DNA of 64,000 nucleotides from Acuticoccus mangrovi (GCF_016411865.1 NZ_JAEKJA010000005.1:124001-188000); one strand, 5' to 3'. Shown: positions 7,826-17,419, counted from the first letter of the stretch. Numbers and translations are program-made. The notes: a model not told the origin generated them from the letters alone.

Positions 7826-8941
7826 ATGTCGTCGTTCCTGCGCCCCACCCGCCGCCGCTTCCTGCAAACGACCGCCGGCCTCGCCGGGACCCTTGCGCTG
7901 GGCTCGTTCCCGGCCCGTGCCGCCGGCCTGACGGTCGGCTTCATCTATGTCGGCCCGAAGGATGATTTCGGCTACAACCAGGCCCACGCCGAGGGCGCCG
8001 CCGCCGTCAAGGAAATCCCCGGCGTGACGGTGGTCGAGGAAGAAAACGTCCCCGAGACGGTGGACGTGCAGAACTCCATGAAGTCGATGATCGAGTTCGA
8101 CGGGGCGACGCTCCTGTTCCCGACTTCGTTCGGCTATTTCGACCCGCACATCCTGAAGGTCGCCGGAGAATATCCCGACGTCCGCTTCGAGCATTGCGGC
8201 GGCCTGTGGCAGGCGGACAAGCATCCGTCCAATGTCGGGTCCTATTTCGGCTATATCGGCATGGGCCAATACCTCAACGGCATCGCCGCGGGGCACGCCA
8301 CCAAGTCGAAGAAGATCGGCTTCGTGGCGGCCAAGCCCATCCCCCAGGTGCTCCTCAACGTGAACTCCTTCCTCCTCGGCGCCCGCGCCGTGGACCCCGA
8401 GATCACCTGCCAGGTGATCTTCACCGGCGAGTGGTCGCTGGCGGTGAAGGAGGCCGAGGCCGTCAACGCCCTCGCCGACCAGGGTGCCGACGTCATCACC
8501 TGCCACGTCGACGGCCCCAAGGTGGTGATGGAGACCGCCGCCGGCCGTGACTGCTTCATCTGCGGCTACCACGCCGACCAGTCCTCGCTGGCGCCCGACA
8601 AATACCTCACCGGCGCGGAGTGGAACTGGGCCAAGGTCTACTCCGACATGGTGGAGAAGACCCTCGCCGAAGAGCCCATCGACAACTTCGTTCGCGGCGG
8701 CCTCGCCGAGGGCTTCGTGAAGATGAGCCCGCTCGGCACCGCCAACTCCGAGGCCGCGATCAAGCAGTTCGACGCCACCAAGGCCGAGATCATGAAGGGC
8801 GGTTTCGCGGTGATCAAAGGCCCCTTGAAGGACAACAAGGGCAACGTGGTCGCCACCGAGGGTCAGGCGTTCGAGGAGACCGACGTCTCGCTCGAAAGCA
8901 TGAACTACCTCGTCGAAGGCGTCATCGGCTCCACCTCCTAA
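7826..8941 (+). CDS. BMP-family substrate-binding protein of an ABC importer
   Basis: A 371-residue periplasmic binding protein of the BMP (BmpA/PnrA) family, whose members mostly bind nucleosides or heterocyclic nitrogen compounds. A twin-arginine signal is visible (RRRFLQ, then TTAGLAGTLALG and a cleavage site after FPARA), so it is exported folded by Tat and is not a lipoprotein. Conserved stretches include VGFIYVGPKDDFGYNQAH, and TSFGYFDPHILKVA. GGAGAG precedes the ATG. It opens an operon of transporter and hydrolase genes ending in allophanate hydrolase, so the ligand is probably a ureide such as biuret rather than a nucleoside (inference from context). Confidence 0.92.
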   Translation: MSSFLRPTRRRFLQTTAGLAGTLALGSFPARAAGLTVGFIYVGPKDDFGYNQAHAEGAAAVKEIPGVTVVEEENVPETVDVQNSMKSMIEFDGATLLFPTSFGYFDPHILKVAGEYPDVRFEHCGGLWQADKHPSNVGSYFGYIGMGQYLNGIAAGHATKSKKIGFVAAKPIPQVLLNVNSFLLGARAVDPEITCQVIFTGEWSLAVKEAEAVNALADQGADVITCHVDGPKVVMETAAGRDCFICGYHADQSSLAPDKYLTGAEWNWAKVYSDMVEKTLAEEPIDNFVRGGLAEGFVKMSPLGTANSEAAIKQFDATKAEIMKGGFAVIKGPLKDNKGNVVATEGQAFEETDVSLESMNYLVEGVIGSTS

Positions 8942-8953
8942 AGGCCGCCGAGG

Positions 8954-10055
8954 ATGACCGCCTCCGCCGTCGCCGCCGAAAAGGCGCCGCCCGTGTTCCT
9001 CGCCGCCCTCGCGCGGCGGGCCGAGGCGGTGCTGATCCCCGTGGGCGCGCTGATCGCCGGGCTTCTGGTATTCAGCCTGTTCCTGATCGCCATCGGCAAG
9101 TCGCCGGCGGACTTCTATCAGCTGGTCATCCGGGCGGGCTTCGGCACGCCCTTCTCATGGCAGAACACGCTGTCGCGCGCCGCGCCCCTTCTGCTGGCGG
9201 CGCTGTGTGTGGCGCTGCCGGCGCGCCTCGGCCTCGTCATCATCGGCGGGGAGGGGGCGATCGTTCTGGGCGGCGTCGCGGCCGGCGCCGTCGGGGTGTG
9301 GTTCTCCGGCCTGCCGGGGCTCGTCGGCATTCCGACGATGATGGTCGCGTCGATGGTGGCGGGGGGGCGTGTGGATCGGCGCCGTCGGCTGGCTGCGCTA
9401 TCGCCGCGGCGTCAACGAGACCATCGCGAGCCTTCTGATGGCCTATATCGCCATCGCCCTGATGAACCACCTCGTCGAAGGCCCGCTCCGGGACCCCGCG
9501 AGCCTCAACAAACCCTCCACCGCGCCGCTCGACGCGGCCTTCCGGATCGGGGATCTGCCGTTCTTTCCCGTCCACTGGGGGCTTGCGGCGGGGGTCGTCG
9601 CCTGCGTGATCGCCTTCGTGCTGATCGACCGGACGGTGTGGGGGTTCTCCGCCCGCATCGCCGGCGGCAACGTGCGGGCGGCCGAAGTGCAGGGGCTGCC
9701 GGTCGGGCGGCTCATCGTGGGGTTCACGGCGCTCGGCGGTGCGTTCGCGGGGCTTGCGGGCATGTTCGAGGTGACGGCGGTTCTGGGCTCGGCCAACGGC
9801 TCGCTGGTGGCGGGCTACGGCTACACCGGGATCCTCATCGCCTTCGTGGCGCGGCACAATCCGCTCGCCATCATCCCCGTCGCGGTGCTGCTCGCGGGCT
9901 TCGAAGCCTCCTCCGGCCTCATCCAGCGGCGCATGGGGCTCCCCGACGCCACCGTCCTCGTTCTCGAAGGCATCGTGCTCGTTGCGATCCTCGCCTCCGA
10001 GACGCTCTATGGCCGCTTCAAGATCTTCGCCCCCGAACGCTGGAGCCGCACATGA
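8954..10055 (+). pseudogene. ABC transporter permease (BMP type), frameshifted in a poly-G run
   Basis: Two frames together encode one permease. From 8954 the first frame reads MTASAVAAEK to SMVAGG; homology then continues in another frame from VWIGAVGWLRYRRGVNETIASLLMAY to the stop at 10055. The switch falls on seven consecutive G residues at 9361-9367; with six, the frame is continuous and gives a 366-residue protein with about eight to ten membrane segments and the conserved GVNETIASLLM loop. The remaining reading frame is well kept, so this is a recent mutation, a phase-variable tract or a base-calling error, not an old pseudogene. It sits between the binding protein and the second permease. 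Confidence 0.85.
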
Positions 10056-10972
10056 CCGATCTCGGCCTCTGGGGCGTGCCGCTCGCCGTCGTCGGCGGGG
10101 CGATCCGCGTCTCGACCCCCTTCCTCCTCGTCAGCCTCGGGGAGTGCCTGACGGAGCGCTCGGGCCGCATCAATCTCGGCCTCGAGGGCACGCTCGTGTT
10201 CGGCGCGATGTCGGGCTACGCCGTCGCCTACCTCACCGGGTCGGCGTGGGCGGGCGTCGGGGCGGCGGCGGTCTCGGGCGTCCTCTTCGGGCTTTTGCAC
10301 GGGGCGCTGTGCTCTTTGCCGAGGGTGAACGACATCGCCATCGGCATCGCCTTGATGCTGCTCGGCATGGGGCTCGCCTTCTTTTTCGGCAAACCCTACA
10401 TCCAGCCCGTCGCGCCGGACCTGCCGGCGATCAATTTCGGCGCCTGGTCGGATTCTCCCCAGGTGCAGGCGGCGCTGCGCGTCAACGTGCTCTTCATCCT
10501 CGGCGCCGTCCTCGCCCTCGTGATGGCGTGGATGTTCAAGGCGACGCGCATCGGCCTCGTCATCCGCGTCGTCGGCGACAGCACCGACGCCGCCCGCGCC
10601 CTCGGCCTCCATGCCGGGAGGGTGCGGCTTCTGTCGACGGCGGCTGGCGGGGCGCTCGCGGGCGTCGGCGGGGCGTATCTGTCGCTCTATTATCCGGGGA
10701 GTTGGAACGAGGGGATCTCGTCGGGCCAGGGGCTGATGGCCGTCGCCCTCGTGATCTTCGCCAGGTGGAGCCCGATCAACTGCTTCTTCGCCGCCCTCCT
10801 CTTCGGCGGGGCGGGGGCGCTCGGCCCCGCGCTCCAGTCCGTCGGCGTCACCGAGGGCTACTACCTCTTCTACGCCGCGCCCTACGTGCTGACGCTGGCG
10901 CTCCTCATCGCCACCTCCTCGCCGAACCGGGCCCTCTCCGGCGCCCCCGGCGAGCTCTCGATCACCAAATAG
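10052..10972 (+). CDS. ABC transporter permease, second subunit (BMP type)
   Basis: A 306-residue integral membrane protein of the branched-chain/BMP permease superfamily (YufQ-like). The N-terminal signature [18 protein letters not shown] followed by [14 protein letters not shown] is typical of this subunit, and hydrophobic segments continue to SITK at the end. The ATG overlaps the previous stop (ATGA), implying coupling to the first permease. With that permease it should form the membrane channel for the binding protein at 7826 and the ATPase at 12669. Confidence 0.92.
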   Translation: MTDLGLWGVPLAVVGGAIRVSTPFLLVSLGECLTERSGRINLGLEGTLVFGAMSGYAVAYLTGSAWAGVGAAAVSGVLFGLLHGALCSLPRVNDIAIGIALMLLGMGLAFFFGKPYIQPVAPDLPAINFGAWSDSPQVQAALRVNVLFILGAVLALVMAWMFKATRIGLVIRVVGDSTDAARALGLHAGRVRLLSTAAGGALAGVGGAYLSLYYPGSWNEGISSGQGLMAVALVIFARWSPINCFFAALLFGGAGALGPALQSVGVTEGYYLFYAAPYVLTLALLIATSSPNRALSGAPGELSITK

Positions 10973-10981
10973 GAGACGGTC

Positions 10982-11998
10982 ATGAACGGTCTCGGCGGAC
11001 TGAACAAATCCGAGAACGGCGTCGTGATCGGCCTCGTTCAACTGAAGCTCCCCGTCGTCGACACGCCCGAGCAGCTCGCCGCGCAAAAGGATCGCATCGT
11101 CGAGATGGTCGGCAAGGCGCGTCGCAACATGGCGACGATGGACCTCGTCGTGTTCCCCGAATATTCGCTCCACGGCCTGTCGATGAACACCGACCCCGCG
11201 CTGATGGTCTCGATGGACGGGCCCGAGGTGGCCGCCTTCAAGGCCGCCTGCGTGGAGCACAAAATTTGGGGCTGCTTCTCGATCATGGAGAAGAACCCCG
11301 GCGGCAACCCCTACAACACCGGCATCGTCATCGACGACGAGGGCGAGGTGAAGCTCTACTACCGCAAGCTCCACCCCTGGGTGCCGGTGGAGCCGTGGGA
11401 GCCGGGCGACATGGGCATCCCCGTGATCGACGGTCCCAAGGGCGCCAAGCTCGCCCTCATCATCTGCCACGACGGGATGTTCCCCGAGATGGCGCGCGAG
11501 TGCGCCTACAAGGGTGCCGAGATCATGCTGCGCACGGCGGGCTACACCGCGCCCATCCGCGAGAGCTGGCGCTTCACCAACCAGGCCAATTCGTTCCAGA
11601 ACCTGATGGTGACGGCGAACGTGTGCATGTGCGGCTCCGACGGCACGTTCGATTCCATGGGCGAGGGGATGATCGTGAATTTCGACGGCTCGGTGATCGC
11701 CCACGGCACCACCGGCCGCGCCGACGAGATCATCACCGCCGAGGTGCGGCCCGACCTCGTGCGCGAGGCACGGCTCGGCTGGGGCGTCGAGAACAACATC
11801 TACCAGCTCGGCCACCGCGGCTACGTGGCGGTGAAGGGCGGGGCGCGGGACTGCCCCTACACCTTCATGCGGGACATGGTCGCCGAACAATATCGCCTGC
11901 CCTGGGAAGACGCGGTGAAAGTCACCGACGGCACCCCCTGCGGCTTCGAGGCGCCCACCCGCCTTTATGGCGAAACGCTGCCGGAGGCGGCCGAATGA
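10982..11998 (+). CDS. amiF: Formamidase-like carbon-nitrogen hydrolase (AmiF family)
   Basis: A 338-residue nitrilase-superfamily amidase. The Glu-Lys-Cys triad is visible: E in VFPEYS, K in YYRKLHPW, C in ICHDGMFPE. The stretches [24 protein letters not shown] and [17 protein letters not shown] and the length match formamidase AmiF (formamide to formate and ammonia) more than aliphatic amidase AmiE. Its place between the permeases and biuret hydrolase suggests it works on a small amide made or imported by this pathway, perhaps not formamide itself. It is in one operon, 9 bp after the permease. Confidence 0.85.
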   Translation: MNGLGGLNKSENGVVIGLVQLKLPVVDTPEQLAAQKDRIVEMVGKARRNMATMDLVVFPEYSLHGLSMNTDPALMVSMDGPEVAAFKAACVEHKIWGCFSIMEKNPGGNPYNTGIVIDDEGEVKLYYRKLHPWVPVEPWEPGDMGIPVIDGPKGAKLALIICHDGMFPEMARECAYKGAEIMLRTAGYTAPIRESWRFTNQANSFQNLMVTANVCMCGSDGTFDSMGEGMIVNFDGSVIAHGTTGRADEIITAEVRPDLVREARLGWGVENNIYQLGHRGYVAVKGGARDCPYTFMRDMVAEQYRLPWEDAVKVTDGTPCGFEAPTRLYGETLPEAAE

Positions 11999-12672
11999 CG
12001 ACGATCGAGTCGACACCCTATCCCTGGCCGTGGAACGGGGATTTGCGCCCCGACAACACCGCCCTCATCATCATCGACATGCAGACCGATTTCTGCGGCA
12101 AGGGTGGCTATGTGGACACGATGGGCTACGACCTGTCGCTGACCCGCGCCCCGATCGAGCCCATCAAGACGGTGCTCGAGGCGATGCGCGCGAAGGGCTA
12201 CACCATCATCCACACCCGCGAAGGGCACCGGCCGGACCTGTCGGACCTTCCCGCCAACAAGCGCTGGCGCTCCCAGCGCATCGGGGCGGGGATCGGCGAT
12301 CCCGGCCCCTGCGGCAAGATCCTGGTGCGCGGGGAACCGGGGTGGGACATCATCCCCGAGCTCGCCCCCCTCGAGGGCGAACCCATCATCGACAAGCCCG
12401 GCAAGGGCTCGTTCTGCGCGACGGATCTCGAACTGATCCTGCGCCTGCGCGGCATCGACAACATCGTGCTGACCGGGATCACCACGGACGTGTGCGTCCA
12501 CACCACCATGCGCGAGGCCAACGACCGCGGCTTCGAGTGCGTGATCCTGCAGGATTGCTGCGGCGCCACCGACAAGTCGAACCACGACGCGGCCATGCAC
12601 ATGGTGAAGATGCAGGGCGGCGTTTTTGGCGCGGTGTCCGATTCCGCCTCCCTCGTGGCGGCACTGCCGTGA
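11995..12672 (+). CDS. biuH: Biuret hydrolase-like cysteine hydrolase (isochorismatase superfamily)
   Basis: A 225-residue amidohydrolase with the Asp-Lys-Cys triad of the superfamily: D in [10 protein letters not shown] in DKPGKGSF, C in [11 protein letters not shown]. The stretches [48 protein letters not shown] and GVFGAVS resemble, from memory, characterised biuret hydrolases, which convert biuret to allophanate and ammonia. An allophanate hydrolase four genes downstream supports this strongly. The start overlaps the formamidase stop by four bases (ATGA). Substrate is inferred from family plus context. Confidence 0.85.
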   Translation: MTTIESTPYPWPWNGDLRPDNTALIIIDMQTDFCGKGGYVDTMGYDLSLTRAPIEPIKTVLEAMRAKGYTIIHTREGHRPDLSDLPANKRWRSQRIGAGIGDPGPCGKILVRGEPGWDIIPELAPLEGEPIIDKPGKGSFCATDLELILRLRGIDNIVLTGITTDVCVHTTMREANDRGFECVILQDCCGATDKSNHDAAMHMVKMQGGVFGAVSDSASLVAALP

Positions 12673-14201
12673 CGGTCCCCGGCCGCACCGACAAGGGTGC
12701 CCTCGGCGTCGAGACCGTCGGCATGACGATGCGCTTCGGCGCGTTCACCGCCCTCGACGACGTGTCGATCGCGGTGCGGCCGGGCACTTTTCATGCGCTG
12801 CTCGGCGAGAACGGCGCCGGCAAATCGACCCTCGTGAAGTGCATCATGGGGTTCTATCAGGCGACCTCCGGCCAGCTCATGGTGGCGGGCACCGAGGCCA
12901 CCGTGCCCGACCCGCGCACCGCCCATTCCCTCGGGCTCGGCATGGTCTACCAGCACTTCACCCTCGTTCCCTCGCTGACGGCGGCGGAAAACCTCGTCAT
13001 CAGCCGCGAGGATCCGCCCGCCGTCATCGACTGGCGCAAGGAGCGCGAGGTGCTGAACGCCTTCATGGAGACGATGCCCTTCAAGGTGCCCTTGAACGAG
13101 CCCGTCGGCCGGCTCGCGGCGGGCGAAAAGCAGAAGCTCGAAATCCTCAAGCAGCTCCACCTCGGCCGCAAATTCCTGATCCTCGACGAGCCCACCTCCG
13201 TCCTCACCCCCGGCGAGGCCGACGAGGTCTTGGGCCTCGTCCGCCGCCTCACCGAAAAGGGCGAGATCACCGTCCTGATGATCACCCACAAATTCCGCGA
13301 GGTGACAGCCTTCGCCGACGAGGTGTCCGTCCTGCGCCGCGGCCGCTACGCCGGCGGCGGCAAGGTGGCGGACCTCACCCATGCCGACATGGCCGCGATG
13401 ATGGTGGGCACCGAGAGCGCCGCCACCCCCTCCGCCCGCACCGGCGAGGCGGGGGAGGTGGTGCTGTCGCTCGACCACATCCGCGCCCGCGACCGGTCCG
13501 GCCGCGGCGCCATCGCCATCGAGGACCTCAAGGTGCGTGCCGGCGAGATCGTCGGCATCGCGGGGGTGTCGGGCAACGGCCAGATGGAGCTGATGGAGAT
13601 CCTCACCGGCCAGCGCCCTTGCGAAAAAGGCACGGTGACGGTGGAGGGCGCGCCCTACCACGCCACCCGCGCCGAGGCCCGCGAGCACGGCGTGCGCTAT
13701 CTCCCCGAGGAGCCTCTGCGCAACGCCTGCGCGCCGCGCATGTCGGTGGCGGAAAACATCGGCTTCCGCACCTTCGACCTCGACGGCAAGGGCGAGCCTC
13801 GCTTCTGGCTGAACACCGGCCGCATGAAGAAGGCCGCCACCGACCTCGTCGCCGCCTTCAAGGTCAAGACCTCGTCCATCGAGGCGCCCATCGCGTCGCT
13901 CTCGGGCGGCAACGTGCAGCGCGCGGTGCTGTCGCGCGAGCTGACGGGGGAGGTGGATCTCCTCATCGTCGCGAACCCCTGTTTCGGCCTCGATTTTTCC
14001 GCTGTCGCCGAGATCCGCGCCCGCATCGTGGCCGCCCGCAACAAGGGCGCGGCCGTGCTCCTCATCTCCGAAGACCTCGACGAGGTGATGGAGCTGTCGG
14101 ACCGCATCCTCGTGATGTCCGAGGGCCGCATCGCCTTCGAGACGCCGGCCGCCACCGCCGACGTTGCCGAGATCGGCCGCCACATGGCGGGTCACGCGTG
14201 A
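12669..14201 (+). CDS. ABC transporter ATP-binding protein, tandem ATPase (BMP type)
   Basis: A 510-residue protein with two fused ABC ATPase domains, as in RbsA/YufO. Domain 1 has GENGAGKST (Walker A), Q-loop VYQHF, signature [11 protein letters not shown] and Walker [10 protein letters not shown]. Domain 2 is degenerate: the Walker A position reads GVSGNGQME, the signature is [10 protein letters not shown] and Walker B is [10 protein letters not shown] without the catalytic Glu, as is normal for the second half in this family. The GTG start overlaps the biuH stop (GTGA). It should energise the permeases at 8954 and 10052. Placing the ATPase among hydrolases ties import and hydrolysis to one transcript. 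Confidence 0.92.
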   Translation: MTVPGRTDKGALGVETVGMTMRFGAFTALDDVSIAVRPGTFHALLGENGAGKSTLVKCIMGFYQATSGQLMVAGTEATVPDPRTAHSLGLGMVYQHFTLVPSLTAAENLVISREDPPAVIDWRKEREVLNAFMETMPFKVPLNEPVGRLAAGEKQKLEILKQLHLGRKFLILDEPTSVLTPGEADEVLGLVRRLTEKGEITVLMITHKFREVTAFADEVSVLRRGRYAGGGKVADLTHADMAAMMVGTESAATPSARTGEAGEVVLSLDHIRARDRSGRGAIAIEDLKVRAGEIVGIAGVSGNGQMELMEILTGQRPCEKGTVTVEGAPYHATRAEAREHGVRYLPEEPLRNACAPRMSVAENIGFRTFDLDGKGEPRFWLNTGRMKKAATDLVAAFKVKTSSIEAPIASLSGGNVQRAVLSRELTGEVDLLIVANPCFGLDFSAVAEIRARIVAARNKGAAVLLISEDLDEVMELSDRILVMSEGRIAFETPAATADVAEIGRHMAGHA

Positions 14202-14215
14202 TGGGCGGGCCGCGC

Positions 14216-14878
14216 ATGACGAGGATCGCCACCGAGCCCTTTCCCCTGGATGTGCACCACCATGCCGTCGGCCTCGTGGTGATCGACATGCAGCGCGACT
14301 TCATCGAGGCGGGGGGCTTCGGTGCCTCGCTCGGCAACGACGTGTCGCTGCTCCAGGCGATCGTGCCCACCGTGGCGCGGCTCATCGAAGGCTTCCGCGC
14401 CGCCGGTTTGCCGGTGATCCACACCCGCGAGTGCCATGCACCGGACCTTGGTGACTGTCCGCCGGCAAAGCGCCTGCGCGGATCGCCGACGCTCCGGATC
14501 GGCGACGAGGGACCCATGGGGCGCGTCCTCATCGCCGGCGAGCCCGGCGCGGAGATCGTGCCAGAGCTCGCCCCCGCGCCGGGCGAGACGGTGATCGACA
14601 AGCCCGGTAAGGGCGCCTTCTACGCCACCCCCTTCGGCGAGACTTTGGAGCGGCTCGGCCTCACCCAGCTCGTCTTCGCGGGGGTGACGACGGAGGTGTG
14701 CGTTCAGACCACCATGCGCGAGGCGAACGACCGGGGCTACGAATGCCTCCTCGCGACCGACGCCACCGAAAGCTACTTCCCCGCCTTCAAGGCCGCCGCC
14801 ATCGAGATGATCCGCGCCCAGGGCGCCATCGTCGGCTGGACGGCGACCACCGACGACATCCTCAAGGCTCTTTCCTGA
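14216..14878 (+). CDS. Second cysteine hydrolase of the isochorismatase superfamily (possible triuret or ureide hydrolase)
   Basis: A 220-residue paralogue of the biuret hydrolase upstream, with the same triad (D in DMQRDF, K in DKPGKGAF, C in [11 protein letters not shown]) and the shared [15 protein letters not shown] segment [12 protein letters not shown]. Substrate-contacting stretches differ ([15 protein letters not shown] in place of [14 protein letters not shown]), so it probably takes another substrate. Triuret hydrolase is a known BiuH relative and would feed this pathway, but this is inference. I chose the ATG at 14216 because [12 protein letters not shown] aligns with the BiuH start; an ATG at 14201 overlapping the previous stop is the alternative. 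Confidence 0.85.
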   Translation: MTRIATEPFPLDVHHHAVGLVVIDMQRDFIEAGGFGASLGNDVSLLQAIVPTVARLIEGFRAAGLPVIHTRECHAPDLGDCPPAKRLRGSPTLRIGDEGPMGRVLIAGEPGAEIVPELAPAPGETVIDKPGKGAFYATPFGETLERLGLTQLVFAGVTTEVCVQTTMREANDRGYECLLATDATESYFPAFKAAAIEMIRAQGAIVGWTATTDDILKALS

Positions 14879-15213
14879 TGCACCCCGCGACCTTCACGAT
14901 CCTTTCAGGCGGCTGGCACGACGCCGCCTTCGTCCCCATGCGCGAGGGGGTGGAGATTGCGACCCTCGTCGCGGGGGAGCCCGCGGTCGCGCTGCTGCGC
15001 TACGCTCCCGGCGCCTCCGTGCCCCGCCATCGCCACACCGGCATGGAGACGATCCTCGTGCTCGAAGGGTCCCAGTCGGACGACAGCGGCCGCTACGGGA
15101 CCGGGGCGCTCGTGATCAATCCCGAAGGCTCGATCCACCGGGTATGGTCCGAGGACGGCTGCGTCGTGCTCATCCAGTGGACGCGGCCGGTGGAAATGCT
15201 GGAAAATGAGTGA
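14878..15213 (+). CDS. Cupin-domain protein
   Basis: A 111-residue single cupin of the ChrR-like kind: PRHRHTGMETILVLEGSQSDDSG gives the HxH...E metal-binding motif 1, and INPEGSIHRVWSEDGCVVLIQW holds the His of motif 2. It is start-stop coupled to the hydrolase before it and overlaps the next gene by eight bases, so it belongs to the same operon. Its role is unknown; a metal-bound sensor or small auxiliary enzyme are possibilities. Confidence 0.85.
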   Translation: MHPATFTILSGGWHDAAFVPMREGVEIATLVAGEPAVALLRYAPGASVPRHRHTGMETILVLEGSQSDDSGRYGTGALVINPEGSIHRVWSEDGCVVLIQWTRPVEMLENE

Positions 15214-17020
15214 GACGACCGTGGACACCTTGAGCTTCGACGCCGCCAGCCTCGCGACCGCCTATGCCGGGGGTCTCGCCCCCGCCGACGTGATCCGCGA
15301 GGTCTACCGTCGCATCGCCGCCGCCGGCGACCCCGGCATCTTCCTCCATCTCGTGCCGGAGGAGGTCGCCGTTGCCGAAGCCGAAGCGCTGGGCGCCTAT
15401 GATCCGGCCGTTCCGCTTTGGGGCCTACCCTTCGCCATCAAGGACAATATCGACCTCGCCGGGTCGCCGACCACCGCCGCCTGTCCCGCCTTCGCCTATA
15501 CGGCGGAGCGGGACGCGGTGGTGGTGGCCGCGCTGCGGGTCGCCGGTGCGATCCCCATCGGCAAGACCAATCTCGACCAGTTCGCCACCGGGCTCGTCGG
15601 CGTGCGCACGCCCTATCCGGTGCCGAAGAACGCGCTCGATCCGGCCTTGCCGCCGGGCGGGTCGAGCTCGGGCTCGGCCGTCGCCGTGGCGCGCGGCCTC
15701 GTGACCTTCGCGCTCGGCACCGACACGGCGGGCTCGGGACGCGTGCCGGCCTTCCTCAACAACATCGTCGGGCTGAAGCCCACCCTCGGCTCGCTCTCGG
15801 CCGGCGGTATGGTGCCCGCCTGCCGGACGCTTGATACCATCTCCGTCTTCGCCGGGACGGTGGAGGACGCCTACGCCGTGACGCGGGTCGCCGCCGTCTT
15901 CGATCCCGACGACGCCTACGCCCGGCCCGTCCCGATGCCGGCACTCGGCGCCCGGCCCCCCAAGGTGCGTCTCGGCGTGCCCGACGCCGCCACCCTCGAC
16001 GTCGGCGGCGACACCGACCAGAAGGCCGCCTTCGAGGCCGCCCTCGACCGGCTGCGGGGCCTCGGCGCGGAGATCGTGCCGCTCGACTTCACCGCCCTCT
16101 TCGAGACCGCCAAGCTCGTCTATGGTGGGCCGTGGGTCGCCGAGCGCTACGCCGCCATCGCGGAGGTGATCGCCGAGCGGCCGGAGGTGCTGCATCCGGT
16201 GACGCGGAAGGTCATCGGCGCCGCCGAGACGATGAGCGCGGCCGACGCCTTCCGCGGCCTCTATCACCTCAAAGCGCTGAAGCGGCTGACCGATCCGTTG
16301 ATCGCCTCGGTCGACGCCCTGGTGGTGCCGACGATCCCGACGCTCGCGACGGTCGCCGACCTCGAGGCCGACCCGATCGGCCCGAACTCGATGTTCGGCA
16401 CCTACACCAACTTCGTGAACCTCCTCGATCTCTGCGCCATCGCCGTTCCGGCCGGCAAGCGGGGCGACGGCCACGCGTTCGGCGTCTGCTTCGTGGCGCC
16501 CGCGGGCAAGGACGGCTTCCTCGCGAGCCTCGCCGGCCCGCTCCACCGCCTCACCACGGCCGAGATCGGGGCGACGGGCCATCCCGTACCGCCGGCGCCC
16601 GAGCCCGCGGCGGCGGCGCCCGGGCCCGACGAGCTCGCCATTGCGGTGGTCGGCGCGCACATGTCGGGGCTGCCGCTCAACCGCGAGCTTTCGGGGCGGG
16701 GGGGCCGGTTCCTGTTCGCCGCCGAGACCGCGCCCGTCTACCGCTTCTACCGGCTCGCCGGCGGGCCACCGATGCGCCCGGGGCTCGTGCGGGTGGGCGA
16801 GGGGGGCGCGACGATCGCGCTCGAGGTGTGGGCGTTGCCGCGCGCGGCGATGGGCGATTTCATCTCCGGCGTTCCCTCGCCGCTCTCGATCGGAACATTG
16901 CAGCTCGCCGATGGCACGGCCGTGCTCGGTTTCCTGTGCGAATCGGCCGGCCTCGACGGCGCGCAGGACATCTCCGCCCACGGCGGTTGGCGCCCCTTCC
17001 TCGCGGCCGAGGCCAGCTGA
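15206..17020 (+). CDS. atzF: Allophanate hydrolase
   Basis: A 604-residue amidase-signature enzyme of full AtzF length. The catalytic Ser-cisSer-Lys triad is visible: K in FAIKDNIDLAG, GGSSSGSAVAVARG, and nucleophile S in DTAGSGRVPA. The C-terminal allophanate hydrolase domain (AVVGAHMSGLPLNREL ... FLCESAGLDGAQDISAHGGW) is present, which separates it from plain Glu-tRNA or AtzE-type amidases. It hydrolyses allophanate, finally giving ammonia and carbon dioxide. No urea carboxylase, atzD or atzE is present, so allophanate here should come from biuret. It ends the operon. Confidence 0.93.
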   Translation: MSETTVDTLSFDAASLATAYAGGLAPADVIREVYRRIAAAGDPGIFLHLVPEEVAVAEAEALGAYDPAVPLWGLPFAIKDNIDLAGSPTTAACPAFAYTAERDAVVVAALRVAGAIPIGKTNLDQFATGLVGVRTPYPVPKNALDPALPPGGSSSGSAVAVARGLVTFALGTDTAGSGRVPAFLNNIVGLKPTLGSLSAGGMVPACRTLDTISVFAGTVEDAYAVTRVAAVFDPDDAYARPVPMPALGARPPKVRLGVPDAATLDVGGDTDQKAAFEAALDRLRGLGAEIVPLDFTALFETAKLVYGGPWVAERYAAIAEVIAERPEVLHPVTRKVIGAAETMSAADAFRGLYHLKALKRLTDPLIASVDALVVPTIPTLATVADLEADPIGPNSMFGTYTNFVNLLDLCAIAVPAGKRGDGHAFGVCFVAPAGKDGFLASLAGPLHRLTTAEIGATGHPVPPAPEPAAAAPGPDELAIAVVGAHMSGLPLNRELSGRGGRFLFAAETAPVYRFYRLAGGPPMRPGLVRVGEGGATIALEVWALPRAAMGDFISGVPSPLSIGTLQLADGTAVLGFLCESAGLDGAQDISAHGGWRPFLAAEAS

Positions 17021-17110
17021 CGCCCGGGCGTGGCCGAGGCGCTCCCCAACACGGCACCCCGGCCACTCCGTCGCGCTCAAAGCAGGTGCCGCGTCCGAAC
17101 GGGCCGACCA

Positions 17111-17352
17111 CGCGCTCGAGTAGGCCGGCGGCCAGCAGCACCACCCACACGGGTCGCCCGTGCGCTCAAGTAAGGCGGAGGCCGGTAGCGCCACCTATGG
17201 GTCGCCGGTGCGCTCAAGTAGGCCGGGGGTCGGTAGCGCCACCCATGGGTTGCCGGTGCGCTCAAGCAGGCCGGAGGCCGGTAGCGCCACAAACGGGTCG
17301 GTCGCGCGCTCAGGTAGGCCGGAGGCCGGTAGCGCCACCAAGATGGTGCCGG
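17111..17352. repeat. 48-bp tandem repeat array next to tRNA-Thr
   Basis: Five contiguous units start at 17111, 17161, 17209, 17257 and 17305. The period is exactly 48 bp for the last three steps and 50 for the first; a degenerate unit begins at about 17072. The core reads tgcgctcaagtaggccggag then gccggtagcgccacc. There are no spacers. The last unit runs into the 3' end of tRNA-Thr, and the end of each unit (gggtcgccgg, gggttgccgg) resembles the tRNA end (tggtgccgg). Because 48 is divisible by three and stops are rare, several frames stay open, but I see no reason to call a gene. Confidence 0.85.
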
Positions 17353-17419
17353 CTGAGGGACTCGAACCCCCGACCCCCTGATTACAAATCAGATGCTCTA
17401 CCAACTGAGCTAAGCCGGC
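17344..17419 (-). tRNA. tRNA-Thr (UGU)
   Basis: The minus strand folds as a standard 76-nt tRNA: acceptor GCCGGCT pairs with AGCCGGC, discriminator A and encoded CCA, D-arm TTAGCTCAGTTGGTAGAGC, T-arm with GGTTCGAGTCC. The anticodon loop is TTTGTAA between TCTGA and TCAGG, giving anticodon UGU, threonine. Confidence 0.96.

Noticed and set aside
8954..10972. One 672-residue frame appearing to fuse the two permeases
   Set aside because: The middle third is out of frame because of the extra G at 9361-9367; the second permease has its own ATG at 10052 overlapping the true stop of the first.
17077..17292. Repetitive minus-strand frame made of the 48-bp repeat
   Set aside because: The frame is open only because the repeat length is a multiple of three without stops; other frames are open too and no start signal is seen.
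17072..17352. CRISPR array
   Set aside because: Units follow each other directly with no unique spacers, and no cas genes are present.
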